A DNA stretch of 64,000 nucleotides from Chromatiaceae bacterium (lineage in GTDB: Bacteria; Pseudomonadota; Gammaproteobacteria; Chromatiales; Chromatiaceae), in assembly GCA_007693535.1 (NCBI GenBank), contig REDK01000078.1, positions 1 to 64,000 of the forward strand, in the 5' to 3' direction. The first letter of the stretch is position 1, and the number at the start of each line of letters is the position of its first letter. The notes under the pieces were generated by a model, which worked only from the letters and a program-made list of their open reading frames with translations, did no database searches and was not told the origin of the DNA. Of this stretch, positions 51,300 through 63,086 are shown in pieces. The position numbers were made by a program, and so were the translations under genes.

Positions 51300-52355
51300 A
51301 TGCAAGCGCCCGTTCCCAACCATCTACCGCCATCAACATCGACACACGCCAGCATGCCGGAGCGGGTTGTCGACGCACCGGCCACTAGCCAGTCCGGCCC
51401 GATCGGCACCGTCCCGCCACGGGGAGCGCTGGCAGAGACTATCGGCTACCTGCACTGGCTCTACAATCCGTTCCAGCGCTTGGAGGTGACCGCCGTCTAT
51501 GACCTGCTGGCCACCAGTGCCGCCACCGAGCGTGGGCTCTATCTGAACCTTGGCTACTGGCGTGACGCCGCCGATCTAGACGCGGCCAGTGCCGCCCTCG
51601 CGATACTGGTCGCCGACACCGCCCGGCTGGGACCGGACGATACCCTGCTGGATGTCGGCTTTGGCTTTGCCGATCAGGACATCCTGTGGACCCAGACTCA
51701 TCGGCCGGCGCAGATCATCGGGCTGAATATCACAGCCTCCCAGGTGGCGGTCGCCAGCCGCCGCATCGCCGAGCTGGGGCTTGCCGACCGGGTCCGGCTG
51801 GAGCAGGGCTCAGCGACCGCGATGCCGCTGGCAGACGCTTCGGTGGACAAGGTGGTGGCGCTGGAGTGCGCCTTTCATTTCGACACCCGCGAGGCCTTCT
51901 TCCGCGAGGCCTGGCGGGTCTTGCGCCCGGGCGGGCGGCTGGTGCTGGCAGACATCATTCCGCTGCCGACGCGCCAGCGCCTCGGGATGCGGCTGCGGCA
52001 GCAGCTTTCTTGGGGGTTGGTGGTGGGAAAGTTCGCGATTCCGCCTGAGAACGCCTACACCCGTCCGACCTATCGGGCCAAGCTGGCGCTGCTTGGGTTC
52101 GAGGAGATCGGCGTGGAATCCATCCGGGAGCAGGTCTACGCCCCGCTCCATCGCTGGCTAGCGGCCCATCCACAGGCCTTGGCACGGTTGCATCCGCTCG
52201 TGCGACTGGCGGCCCGCTTTGCGCTGCGTTTCGACGCTGAGGATGTCTATGCGGGACTCGACTATGTGCTGGCTAGCGCGAGGAAGCCGGCTGCTCACAC
52301 CTCATCCCGACCATCAACTCAACAGACGCAGCAACATCAGCACCAGGGTCGATAG
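51300..52355 (+). CDS. Class I SAM-dependent methyltransferase
   Basis: LLDVGFGFADQDILW; ECAFHFDTREAFFREAWRVLRPGGRLVLADI. Confidence 0.85.
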   Translation: MQAPVPNHLPPSTSTHASMPERVVDAPATSQSGPIGTVPPRGALAETIGYLHWLYNPFQRLEVTAVYDLLATSAATERGLYLNLGYWRDAADLDAASAALAILVADTARLGPDDTLLDVGFGFADQDILWTQTHRPAQIIGLNITASQVAVASRRIAELGLADRVRLEQGSATAMPLADASVDKVVALECAFHFDTREAFFREAWRVLRPGGRLVLADIIPLPTRQRLGMRLRQQLSWGLVVGKFAIPPENAYTRPTYRAKLALLGFEEIGVESIREQVYAPLHRWLAAHPQALARLHPLVRLAARFALRFDAEDVYAGLDYVLASARKPAAHTSSRPSTQQTQQHQHQGR

Positions 52356-52520
52356 CAGCAGCAGGCCGAAACCGAGCGCGACCGGCTGCAGCGGGGTGAT
52401 CACCTGGGTCTCCGCCCGCCGGCAAGCTACAGTCTCGATGCGCGAGCAGATCGGGGCGGCAGCGATCGGCATGTCCGGCCGCCGGGGCGGGACCATGAGC
52501 AGGCTGCTATGCGGTTTCAT
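52314..52520 (-). CDS. Small hypothetical membrane protein
   Basis: 68-aa ORF ending in one TM helix; overlaps the 3' end of the methyltransferase. Confidence 0.35.
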   Translation of the reverse strand: MKPHSSLLMVPPRRPDMPIAAAPICSRIETVACRRAETQVITPLQPVALGFGLLLLSTLVLMLLRLLS

Positions 52521-52634
52521 CGTATCGTCCTTTCGGCACAGCCAGCGCGGAGCAGCGCCGGCCTTCATCATTAGCATAGCTCATCGATGAGATCATGCAC
52601 GAAGCGGTCAACTGCCGTCTCTAGGTTCCAGCCC

Positions 52635-53834
52635 TCAGTCCGGCCGATGCTCGCTCCAGGTCGCCAGTTCCCGCAGCAGAGCGGTGGCATAGCTGCCTGC
52701 CGGCAGGCTGAAGCAGATCAGCAACTGGTCGTCACCGTGCTGCTCGTAGCCCAAGTCTTCAGGGTCAAGCCGCAGCGGCCGCCGCTCCTGGTTCAGCCCG
52801 GCGTCGGCCAGGCCAGCGATCCAGGCGGGAAAGGCGGCGGCAGTGCCCTGCTCCAGTTCAGCGACAGCACCACTGCTCAGCGGCAGACCGGCACCGAACA
52901 GTGGGCCGGTGGGGCAAACATCGCCGCTGGCGACGCGTTCGAGTAGGGTCTGGTCAATGGTCTCGGCGAGAAAATGCGAATGACTACCAAGCAATTGCAG
53001 GCGCTCGCCTGGCAGCGGCTCGTCCCAGTCGCAGCGCTCGATGCGCCGCGCCAGCACCTCGTTGAACAACTGCGAGCGCACCGCCGACAACCACAGGCCT
53101 CGCAAGTGTTGATTGACCCGTGGCGGAGCGATGGCAGGGTCGGCCGCGGCCAGCGCATGCTGGCGGAACAGGGCATCGGCACGCTGCAGGTTGCCCTGGG
53201 CGCGGCCAAAGCGTTGCGCCCCGAAATAGTTAGGCACGCCGCGGCGAGCAATCAGGGCGATGCGCGCGGCCACGCCGGCCCGATCGCCGCTGACCTCGCG
53301 CAGTCGAATCTCGAAGCGGTTGCCAGCCAATAGCCCACGGCGCAGCTTGCGCCGGTGCCGGTGTACCTCCAATACCTCGATCCCCTCCCCGGACAACGCC
53401 TGCCAGCGTGGCTCGCGCGCCTTGCCCAAGTGTACCGAGAACCATTGGGTCGCGAGGGCATGGCGATCCTTGAGGCCGGCATAGCCAATCGTGCGGATAG
53501 AGACGCCGGCCAGCGCGGCCAGCCGGCGCGCCACCCATTCGGTATTGGCGCCGCGCTTGCGCACCCGTAGCAGGCAATGCTCGCCCTCTCCGTCCGGGCC
53601 GAAGGCGAGCACCTCATCGACGACGAAATCCTCGGGGCAGGTGCGCAGTTGCCCCTGCACCAGGGCTGGGCCGTGCGCGGTGGGCAGGTCGGCAAAGCTG
53701 CGCCACTGGGGCAGCGGTTGGGGCAGCGGTTGGGGCAGCGGAGTTGCGGCGGGGACGGCCGCGGCGAGTCGGGCAGGAGCGGCGGCGGTGCCCGCCGTGC
53801 GGTCGGGGGCGGTAGACAGGGTCGGATACATCAT
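52635..53834 (-). CDS. truD: tRNA pseudouridine(13) synthase
   Basis: GYAGLKDRHALATQWFSV; GVPNYFGAQRFGR. Confidence 0.93.
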   Translation of the reverse strand: MMYPTLSTAPDRTAGTAAAPARLAAAVPAATPLPQPLPQPLPQWRSFADLPTAHGPALVQGQLRTCPEDFVVDEVLAFGPDGEGEHCLLRVRKRGANTEWVARRLAALAGVSIRTIGYAGLKDRHALATQWFSVHLGKAREPRWQALSGEGIEVLEVHRHRRKLRRGLLAGNRFEIRLREVSGDRAGVAARIALIARRGVPNYFGAQRFGRAQGNLQRADALFRQHALAAADPAIAPPRVNQHLRGLWLSAVRSQLFNEVLARRIERCDWDEPLPGERLQLLGSHSHFLAETIDQTLLERVASGDVCPTGPLFGAGLPLSSGAVAELEQGTAAAFPAWIAGLADAGLNQERRPLRLDPEDLGYEQHGDDQLLICFSLPAGSYATALLRELATWSEHRPD

Positions 53835-54310
53835 GACTCCTGTTCGTCGAGCAAGACCACGGCAAAGGCGGCAATGCCCTCGCCACGGCCGGTGAAGCCC
53901 ATGCGCTCGGTGGTCGTCGCCTTCACATTGACCCGCGCCGGCGGGCACTGCAGGTCGGCGGCCAGGCAGGTGCGCATGGCAGCGATGTACGGGGCGAGCC
54001 GCGGCGTCTGGGCGGCGATAGTGAGATCAGCATTGTGGACTGCGAGCCCGTCGGCGGTCAGACTGACCATGACCCGGCGCAGCAGGATCCGGCTGTCGAT
54101 GTCGCGATAGGCGGCATCTTGATCGGGGAAGTGATGGCCGATGTCCCCGCGACCTGCTGCCCCGAGCAGGGCATCGCACAGGGCATGGATCACCACATCG
54201 CCATCGGAATGGGCGGCCAGTCCCTGGTCATGGGGGATGCTCACCCCGCCCAGTACCAGGCGGCGGTCGGGGGCGAAGCGATGGGCGTCGATACCCTGTC
54301 CAATCAGCAT
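53831..54310 (-). CDS. ispF: 2-C-methyl-D-erythritol 2,4-cyclodiphosphate synthase
   Basis: IGQGIDAHRFAPDRRLVLGGVSIPHDQGLAAHSDGDVVIHAL. Confidence 0.96.
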   Translation of the reverse strand: MLIGQGIDAHRFAPDRRLVLGGVSIPHDQGLAAHSDGDVVIHALCDALLGAAGRGDIGHHFPDQDAAYRDIDSRILLRRVMVSLTADGLAVHNADLTIAAQTPRLAPYIAAMRTCLAADLQCPPARVNVKATTTERMGFTGRGEGIAAFAVVLLDEQES

Positions 54311-55038
54311 AGTCGACCCTGCTGGGTGAGGAAGAACTGCGCCAGGGGGAGATCCTCCGGGCGGGTGATCTTGAGATTGTCGGCCTGCCCCTCGATCAGC
54401 CGCGGCTGCAGCCCGAGGAGTTCGACCGCGCTGGCATCATCGGTGACCGCCAGTCCCGCGGCGGCGGCCGCCGCGAGGGCGCGCCGCAGCAGGCCGAGGC
54501 GGAACGCCTGCGGGGTATAGGCGCGCCAGAGCAACTGCCGCGGTACCGTCGTCGCCACCCGCGTGATCGGCCCAGCGGCAGCCGCCGCCGCCTGCTTGAC
54601 GGTATCGTGCACCGGCACCGCCAGCAGCGCCCCCACCGGCTCGTCCACCAGCGCAGCCAGCAGCCGGTCCAGATCGGTGCGGCGCAGGCAGGGCCGCGCA
54701 GCGTCGTGCACCAGCACCCAGTCCGTTGTTGCCGCCTGCGCCCCGAGCCGGGCCAGGGCACTAGCCACCGAATCACAGCGTTCGGCCCCGCCAGGGGCAC
54801 GCTGCACACGCGGATCATCGCAGTGGGCGCTGTCGCCCCACCAATCATCCTCCGCGCTCAGGGCGACCACGCAGCCGAGGATGGCCGGATGCCCCAGAAA
54901 GAGGTCCAGGACCCGATCGAGCACGGTGCGCCCAGCCAAGTCGAGATACTGTTTGGGCACCGCGGCACCGAAGCGCCGCCCCGCCCCGGCGGCCGGGATC
55001 ACGACCCAGACCGCAGCCCCGTCAATGGCCTCGCTCAC
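54304..55038 (-). CDS. ispD: 2-C-methyl-D-erythritol 4-phosphate cytidylyltransferase
   Basis: VWVVIPAAGAGRRFGAAVPKQYLDLAGRTVLDRVL; VLVHDAARPCL. Confidence 0.96.
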   Translation of the reverse strand: MSEAIDGAAVWVVIPAAGAGRRFGAAVPKQYLDLAGRTVLDRVLDLFLGHPAILGCVVALSAEDDWWGDSAHCDDPRVQRAPGGAERCDSVASALARLGAQAATTDWVLVHDAARPCLRRTDLDRLLAALVDEPVGALLAVPVHDTVKQAAAAAAGPITRVATTVPRQLLWRAYTPQAFRLGLLRRALAAAAAAGLAVTDDASAVELLGLQPRLIEGQADNLKITRPEDLPLAQFFLTQQGRLC

Positions 55039-55328
55039 TGCCCCTCCGGCTCCAACGGCTTCTCGATCACCTGCAGAAAGACCTCGCCACGCTGGATCAT
55101 GCCCAGCTCGCTGCGGGCGCGCTCCTCCATCGCCGAGAGGCCAGTCTTGAGGTCATCCACCTCCGCGGCCAGGTCGCTGTTACGCGCCCGCAGTTGCGCC
55201 AGTTCCACCTCCTGAGCAGCCATCTGCGCACGCAGGGCATGCAGTTCTGCCAGGCTCCCCTCGCCGACCCAGAGCCGGTACTGCAGGAGCGCAAACAACG
55301 CGATGAGGGTGACGACAACCCAACGCAT
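55035..55328 (-). CDS. ftsB: Cell division protein FtsB
   Basis: Small TM + coiled coil upstream of ispD; SAMEERARSELGMIQRGEVFLQVI. Confidence 0.92.
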   Translation of the reverse strand: MRWVVVTLIALFALLQYRLWVGEGSLAELHALRAQMAAQEVELAQLRARNSDLAAEVDDLKTGLSAMEERARSELGMIQRGEVFLQVIEKPLEPEGQ

Positions 55329-55438
55329 AGGCCTCTCCGCCCGCGGGCGGTCACTGCTTCAGGTCAGGTGGCCGCGGCGGCCGGATGCCCGGCGCTGGCG
55401 GCCGCATTCGACCACCAGCGCCCAGCCGACAACCGGCC

Positions 55439-56836
<1,398 letters not shown>

Positions 56837-57170
56837 CTATGGTCGCACGGCCGATGGTCGCACGCATGACCATCCGCGACCGCCCAAAGCACTCATCCTC
56901 GTGGCCGGCGTGTTTCGGTGCACCCCGGCGAGAGGAGACGACCTGCTGTTCCAGCTCGGGACGGTCGGGGCCGGATCGGGGCCGGATCGGGGATAAAACC
57001 CAGAGGCAGAACGCATCACAGCAACAGCTTCGCACGGTTGCATTGATCTTTCGCAATATGCGTCACAACGGATCTGCCCAGAAACCGGCCTGCGGCAATG
57101 CAAGCACTGCTGCCAAAGCGGGCACATGCCCTCTGTACGCACCGCTGCACCGCCTGCACCGCACGGCCCA

Positions 57171-57212
57171 ATCTTACCGTATGCCCGCGGGATCTTACCG
57201 CATGCCCGCGGG
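57171..57212. repeat. Two tandem 21-bp repeats
   Basis: atcttaccgtatgcccgcggg / atcttaccgcatgcccgcggg. Confidence 0.85.
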
Positions 57213-57733
57213 GGACGCCGGTCGGCGCGGGCGTCGCAGCAGCGGACCGGGCCGCCGACAACCTGCAGCAGCCGAGCCGGCAACCATGCCAATTGCCATG
57301 CTCGCGGCAGCGTTGAGCGCGGCCGCAGGCACAGACTAAACCACCCCGGCCCCATTGCTATTGGTCGCCTGCCTGCGCGCGCCATCTCCGGAGCCGCTTG
57401 GGCCGCCTCTTCGCCCTTGCCGGCCGCAGTGGCGGCAGCGTGATCCTGGCCACCCACGTGCGCGGCCGGGTACGCGCCCACGGCCTGCGCACGCTGCGGG
57501 CACGGGCGCTGGCCGCCGCACCTGGCGACCGGCTTTGTGCTGGCACCAGCCGCGCCGGCCGCATCCGGCCCGCCTGCAGCCGGCGTGCTGACTGCGTCGC
57601 CAGCACAACACGCGCCGGCCGCCCCTCGTAGCCAGCGCCACCGACCGCATATGCTGACGGGCGCGGCCCGCGGCGGTGCCCGGACCGTGTCCTCGCGCCG
57701 GCCGCTGCCGGCGCCCATACTGGATCATCTACC

Positions 57734-58528
57734 GTGCTAAAGAGGATCGTTGTCATGGCCGCACCCGATCTCGCTGCCATTCGCCCACTGCAGCAGGAAC
57801 TCGACGCCCATCCCATCTACGGAGCCCTGCGCAACCTCGCCGATCTACGCGTGTTCATGCAGCACCATTGCTTCTCGGTCTGGGATTTCATGTCCCTGAT
57901 CAAGTATCTGCAGCAGCAGGTGGCGCCGACCACGGTACCCTGGATGCCAGTGGGAGACCCAGCCGTGCGCTACTTCATCAACCAACTGGTGCTGGAAGAG
58001 GAATCCGACACGCTGGAGGCCGCGGAGGGTCCCCGCCACAGCAGCCATTTCGAATTCTATTGCGCGGCCATGCACGAGATCGGCGCCGACGGCGACCTGC
58101 CGCGACGCTTTCTGGAGCGGGTGCGGTCCGACGGGCTCGATGCCGCCCTGTATTCCGATCTGGTGCCACTGCCGGCGCGCTACTTCACCGAGACCACCTT
58201 CTGCTTCATCCGCGAGGACAAGCCTCATGCCGCCGCCGCGGCCTTGGCGGTAGGCCGCGAGCGGGTGATCCCGGAGATGTTCCGGCAATTGATCGGACGC
58301 ATGGGGATCGGCCCGGCGCAGGCGCCCTCGTTTCACTACTATCTGAACCGCCATATCCATCTGGACGAGGACTTCCACGGCCCGCTCTCGCTGCGCCTGC
58401 TGGAGACCCTGTGCGGGGATGATCCGGTGCGGCTGGAAGAGGCCGCCACGGCCGCGGAGGAGGCGATCTGCGCCCGCCTGCGCTTTTGGGACGGGGTGCT
58501 GGAGGCGATCGAGGCAAGCCGGGGCTGA
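57734..58528 (+). CDS. DUF3050 family protein
   Basis: HPIYGALRNLADLRVFMQHHCFSVWDFMSLIKYLQ; LVLEEESD; HYYLNRHIHLDEDFHGPL. Confidence 0.8.
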   Translation: MLKRIVVMAAPDLAAIRPLQQELDAHPIYGALRNLADLRVFMQHHCFSVWDFMSLIKYLQQQVAPTTVPWMPVGDPAVRYFINQLVLEEESDTLEAAEGPRHSSHFEFYCAAMHEIGADGDLPRRFLERVRSDGLDAALYSDLVPLPARYFTETTFCFIREDKPHAAAAALAVGRERVIPEMFRQLIGRMGIGPAQAPSFHYYLNRHIHLDEDFHGPLSLRLLETLCGDDPVRLEEAATAAEEAICARLRFWDGVLEAIEASRG

Positions 58529-58908
58529 ACGGGGGCCGACCTGGCCTGGGAGCTGGTCCCGAAGCCTGGCCCAAGCCGACCAGCTGCGCGCTCCGCGGGA
58601 GTCCTCCAGGTCCAGGGCCTGGTGAACGGCCCAGACCAGGGTGCCGATCCACATGCCACCCAACAGGGTGTAGCCGATACCGACCAGGGCGACGAATTAA
58701 GCGGCAATCCACCCCAGATGGGGCGGAATCATCAGGACAGCTGCAGTGATTTCCGCACGGCGATCGAAGCGGCCACGGACGCGGGCCGGCAGCGGCGCAT
58801 TCGGGCAGCCGGTCATCAACCCCGCCACTGTTGCACCGCGCGCACGGTGCCCGTACCTTCCCGGCCAATCCCGAGTCTTTTGCTACACAATCGCCGCCGA
58901 GACCCGCC

Positions 58909-60438
58909 ATGACCACCGCCGCGCCCCGACTCGCCACCGCACCGGCCGCCGCCATCCCCCCGTTCGAGCACAGCTATGCCACGCTGCCTGAGCGGTTCTT
59001 CGCCCGCATCGCGCCGACACCGGTGCGCGCGCCGCTGCTGCTGCGGCTGAACCTGCCGCTCGCCGCGGAACTGGGGCTCGACGCCGACTGGCTCGCCGGA
59101 CCACACGGGGTGGCGATGTGTGCCGGCAACCGGCTCCCGGCGAGCGCCCAGCCGCTCGCAATGGCCTATGCCGGGCATCAGTACGGGCAGTTCGTGCCGA
59201 GCCTCGGTGACGGTCGGGCGCTCCTACTCGGCGAAGTCATCGACCACGCCGGCCAACGCCGCGACCTACAGCTCAAGGGGGCCGGACGTACGCCCTTCTC
59301 GCGCTCCGGCGATGGGCGCGCCGTGCTCGGTCCGATGCTGCGCGAATACATCCTAGGCGAGGCGATGCAGGGGCTTGGCATTCCCACCACCCGCGCGCTG
59401 GCGGTGGTTGCCACCGGCGAGCCGGTATTGCGCGAGCGCCCAGAGCCCGGCGCCGTATTGACCCGCGTCGCCGCGAGCCACATTCGCGTCGGCACCTTTG
59501 AATATTTCGCCCGCCGCGGCGATCTCGACGCCGTCCGCACACTGGCGGATTACGTCATCGACCGGCACTTCCCGGCGCTGACGGAGCACGCTGCCCCGTA
59601 TGTCGAGCTGCTCGCCGCCATTGCCGCGCGTCAGGGCGAGCTAATCGCCCGCTGGTTGCTGGTCGGCTTCATCCACGGTGTCCTGAACACCGACAACGTC
59701 GCGCTGTCCGGCGAGACCATCGACTTCGGCCCCTGCGCCTTCATGGACCGCTACGACCCCAACCAGGTCTACAGCTCCATCGACCACTTCGGCCGCTATG
59801 CCTATGCGCAGCAGCCCAGCATCGGGCTGTGGAACCTCACCCAACTGGCCAACTGTCTGCTGCCGCTGCTCGACCCTGACAGCGAGGCGGCCAAGGCCCA
59901 GGCCCGCGGCGCGCTGGAGGCCTACGGCCGCGCCTTCGCATCCGCCTACGCGGGCGGGCTGCGCGCGAAGCTCGGCCTGCTCGCCGCGGCGGGCACCGAC
60001 CAAGACGCCGATGACGAACTGGTGCAGGACCTGCTTGGCCGCATGGCCGCCCACCATGCCGACTTTACCAACACCTTCCGGGCTCTGAGCGACGCGCGCC
60101 CGGATCAACCGCACACCCTGGCAGCCGTCCGTACCCAATTCGACGAGGCGGCCGCCTTCGATACTTGGGCCGAGGACTGGCGCGCCCGGCTCGCCCGGCA
60201 GGCCGAGCCCGACGCCGCCCGCCAGGCCCGCATGCGCACCGTCAACCCCGCCTTCATTCCGCGCAACCATCGCGTGCAGCAGGTGATCGACGCCGCCACC
60301 GAGCGCGGCGATCTGGCGCCCCTGGAGCAGTTGCTCAGCGTCGTCTCGCGCCCCTATGACGACCACACCGGGCTGGCCGCCTACCGCCAGCCACCACAGC
60401 CGCACGAGGTCGTCCGACAGACCTTCTGCGGCACCTGA
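58909..60438 (+). CDS. selO: Protein adenylyltransferase SelO (YdiU)
   Basis: AYAGHQYGQFVPSLGDGRALLLGE; GFIHGVLNTDN; C-terminal TFCGT. Confidence 0.94.
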   Translation: MTTAAPRLATAPAAAIPPFEHSYATLPERFFARIAPTPVRAPLLLRLNLPLAAELGLDADWLAGPHGVAMCAGNRLPASAQPLAMAYAGHQYGQFVPSLGDGRALLLGEVIDHAGQRRDLQLKGAGRTPFSRSGDGRAVLGPMLREYILGEAMQGLGIPTTRALAVVATGEPVLRERPEPGAVLTRVAASHIRVGTFEYFARRGDLDAVRTLADYVIDRHFPALTEHAAPYVELLAAIAARQGELIARWLLVGFIHGVLNTDNVALSGETIDFGPCAFMDRYDPNQVYSSIDHFGRYAYAQQPSIGLWNLTQLANCLLPLLDPDSEAAKAQARGALEAYGRAFASAYAGGLRAKLGLLAAAGTDQDADDELVQDLLGRMAAHHADFTNTFRALSDARPDQPHTLAAVRTQFDEAAAFDTWAEDWRARLARQAEPDAARQARMRTVNPAFIPRNHRVQQVIDAATERGDLAPLEQLLSVVSRPYDDHTGLAAYRQPPQPHEVVRQTFCGT

Positions 60439-60525
60439 CAGGGGCTGTCAGGCTACAATGGGCATTTTACGGTAAGGCAATGAAATAATTGGCTCTTCTC
60501 AGCCGATCCCATCCCCTCTCAAGAC

Positions 60526-61299
60526 TCATGCTGGTCCGGCAAAGCGGCGCTGGCGTAGCGCCTCGTACAGGCAGATACCGGCGGTGACCGCCACATTCAG
60601 GCTCTCCACCGCGCCATACATCGGCAGGTGCACCAGGGTATCGCAGCGCTCGCGGGTAAGCCGGCGCAGTCCCTGGCCCTCGCTGCCCAGCACCAATGCC
60701 ACCGGGCCACGCAGGTCGGTCGCAAACAGCGGGGTGGCGGCCTCGCCGGCGGTGCCGATCAGCCACAGCCCCTGTGCCTGCAGCCAGGCCATGGTGCGCG
60801 CCAAGTTGGTCACCGCCACGAACGGAACCGTCTCCGCCGCCCCGCTGGCAACCTTCACCGCCACCGGCGTCAGCCCGGCCGCCTGGTCCTTGGGGGCGAT
60901 CACCGCCTGTACCCCGGCCGCATCGGCACTGCGCAGGCAGGCTCCCAGGTTATGCGGATCGGTGACCCCGTCAAGCAGCAGCAGCAACGGCGGAGCCAGC
61001 GCCGAAGCGCGGTCTGCCGCGCACCAGGGGGCCAAGATGTCGGCTAGGGCGCCCTCGTCGCGTGCCGCTGGCGTCTGCACCCAGGCCAGCACACCTTGAT
61101 GGTTGGCCCCACCAGCGGCCTCATCGAGGGCTGCGCGCGTGACCTGCTCGGTCTCGATCCCGGCCGCGTGGGCCAGTTGCACCAGTTCTGCCAGGCGCCG
61201 GTCGCGGCGCTGGCGGTCCAGCCACAGCCGCGTCACGCCGCCGCGGCCAAACCGCAGCGCGGTACGCACGCTGTTGATGCCGACGACGGCCTGGGTCAT
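60526..61299 (-). CDS. rlmB: 23S rRNA (guanosine(2251)-2'-O)-methyltransferase RlmB
   Basis: LLLLDGVTDPHNLGACLRSADAAG; LVLGSEGQGLRRLTRE. Confidence 0.92.
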   Translation of the reverse strand: MTQAVVGINSVRTALRFGRGGVTRLWLDRQRRDRRLAELVQLAHAAGIETEQVTRAALDEAAGGANHQGVLAWVQTPAARDEGALADILAPWCAADRASALAPPLLLLLDGVTDPHNLGACLRSADAAGVQAVIAPKDQAAGLTPVAVKVASGAAETVPFVAVTNLARTMAWLQAQGLWLIGTAGEAATPLFATDLRGPVALVLGSEGQGLRRLTRERCDTLVHLPMYGAVESLNVAVTAGICLYEALRQRRFAGPA

Positions 61300-61366
61300 G
61301 GGTTACTCGCGGGAAATCGGTAGCGGGTGGCGCCGGGGCCGGAACCGGCTGTTCACCACCGGCGGT

Positions 61367-62575
61367 TCAGAACACCAGCTCGTTGGCGCCGAGAATGGCC
61401 ATCAGGATGCTGATGATGATCCCGGCGACGATGATGCCGAGCCCGATGATCAGGGCTGGCTCCAGCAGGGTCAGCAGGCGCTGCACGCTGGCGCGGGTCT
61501 CGCGGTCGAAGATGTCGGCCACCTTGGCCAGCATCCCATCGAGCGCCCCGGACTCCTCGCCGACACGGATCATCTGCAGCGCCAGTTGCGGCAGCACCGC
61601 GCGGCTGGTCAGGGGTTCGGCCAGGCCGCGGCCGTGCTTGAGCCCCTCCCCCACCGCGTCCAGGCCTTCGCCGATCTTGCGGTTCTCCACCACCTCCTTG
61701 GCCAGGTTCAGACCGCTGAGCAGCGGCAGGCCGTTCTTGAGCAGGGTCGCCAGGGTATGGCAAAAGCGCGCGGTCTCAAGCTTCCAGACCAGATCGCCCA
61801 GCAGCGGCAGATCCATGAGCCGGTAATCGAAGGCGCGGCGGTGGTCGGGATTCTGCAGCCAACGCTCGATCAGCACCGCGATCAGTGCGACCGCTACCAG
61901 CATCCCCCACCAGTAGGCGCGAAAGACCTCCCCGACCCCGACCACGATGCGGGTCGGCAACGGCAGCGCTGCGCCCATATCGTCGAACAGCACGGTGAAC
62001 TGGGGTACCACAAACACCAGCAGCATGATCACCGATAACCCGGCCACCACTAGCAGGATGATCGGATAGACCAGGGCCGAGCCGATGGTGCCGCGCAGTT
62101 CGGCGCTACGCTCCAGATAATCGGCCAGGCGGACGAGCACCTCATCGAGCGCCCCGCTCGCCTCGCCAGCGCGGACCATGTTCACATACAGGCGCGGGAA
62201 CTGCCCATCCTGGGCCTCCAGCGCGGCCGAGAAGGTCGCCCCGCCGCGCACCCGCTCCTGCAGGTCAGCCAGCACCCGGACCACGTGCTCCTCGGCGGTC
62301 AGCTCCCCGAGCACCCCGAGGGAGCGATCCAGGGTCAGGCCCGACTCCAGCAGGGTCGCCAACTGGCGGGTCAAGATCTCGATATCCTTGGGGGACAGGG
62401 TCCGGCGTCGGCGCCGCGCCCACTGCGCGGCCAGGCCACCGGCGGAACGGGTCTGGATCGGAATCAGCCCCTCCGACTGCAGGGAACGGATCAGCGCCTG
62501 CTCATCGGCGGCCTCCTGTTCCCCCTCGACGGCATCGCCATCGGGCTTGACGGCCTTGTAATAGAAACGGGGCAT
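61367..62575 (-). CDS. gspF: Type II secretion/pilus-type inner membrane protein GspF
   Basis: RFYYKAVKPDGDAVEGEQEA; LTRQLATLLESGLTLDRSL; MIRVGEESGALDGMLAKVADIFD. Confidence 0.9.
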   Translation of the reverse strand: MPRFYYKAVKPDGDAVEGEQEAADEQALIRSLQSEGLIPIQTRSAGGLAAQWARRRRRTLSPKDIEILTRQLATLLESGLTLDRSLGVLGELTAEEHVVRVLADLQERVRGGATFSAALEAQDGQFPRLYVNMVRAGEASGALDEVLVRLADYLERSAELRGTIGSALVYPIILLVVAGLSVIMLLVFVVPQFTVLFDDMGAALPLPTRIVVGVGEVFRAYWWGMLVAVALIAVLIERWLQNPDHRRAFDYRLMDLPLLGDLVWKLETARFCHTLATLLKNGLPLLSGLNLAKEVVENRKIGEGLDAVGEGLKHGRGLAEPLTSRAVLPQLALQMIRVGEESGALDGMLAKVADIFDRETRASVQRLLTLLEPALIIGLGIIVAGIIISILMAILGANELVF

Positions 62576-63062
62576 GTTTCGCCTGTTCAGGGTGACCGTG
62601 AGGGTAAGGGGCCGCGATCACTCGGCGGGATCGCAGAGCTGGCCGCGGCAGGCCGCGGCCTGGACGTGCAACATGGCCGCCGCCGGGCGCAGCCGGGCGA
62701 CGCGATGCGATGTTCGGCAGCCGCGAACAGTTGCTCCCAACGGGCGAGTCTGGCGAGTGCATCACGCACATCGGCGCGGCAGATCGACCGCTCAAGGGCC
62801 TACTCCAGGTTATGGCGCAGGTTCCAATGGTCCGTGGCCGCGACACCGAACACCAGCAGGTCCGCGTCGGAGCCCGGGGGTCAAGGTGATGATGAACTCG
62901 ACCATCGCCGCTCAAGTTGCCCTGTAGGGGTGATGATAACGCGATTGCCGAAGACGGTAAGCGGAACCGAGCGCTTCGCCTGCTCCAGCGCCGGGTCCAG
63001 ATTCGGGCCCCGAATGCGGGTGCAGACCGCGGGTCAGGCCCAGGATGGATCCGGCCGTGGCC

Positions 63063-63086
63063 GGGGCCGGGGCCGGGGCCGGGGCC
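63063..63086. repeat. (GGGGCC)4 tract
   Basis: ggggccggggccggggccggggcc. Confidence 0.95.

Noticed and set aside
52691-52706. Palindrome gcctgccggcaggc similar to the 1311 palindrome
   Set aside because: Lies in-frame in truD coding the conserved FSLPAGSYAT segment, so explained by the protein.
53706-53741. Three 12-bp tandem repeats (ggggcagcggtt)
   Set aside because: Encodes PLPQPLPQPLPQ in the TruD N-terminal linker; ordinary low-complexity expansion.
56837-57718. 293-aa Cys-rich minus-strand ORF
   Set aside because: Low-complexity translation typical of GC-rich noncoding DNA; kept only as part of the unexplained intergenic region.
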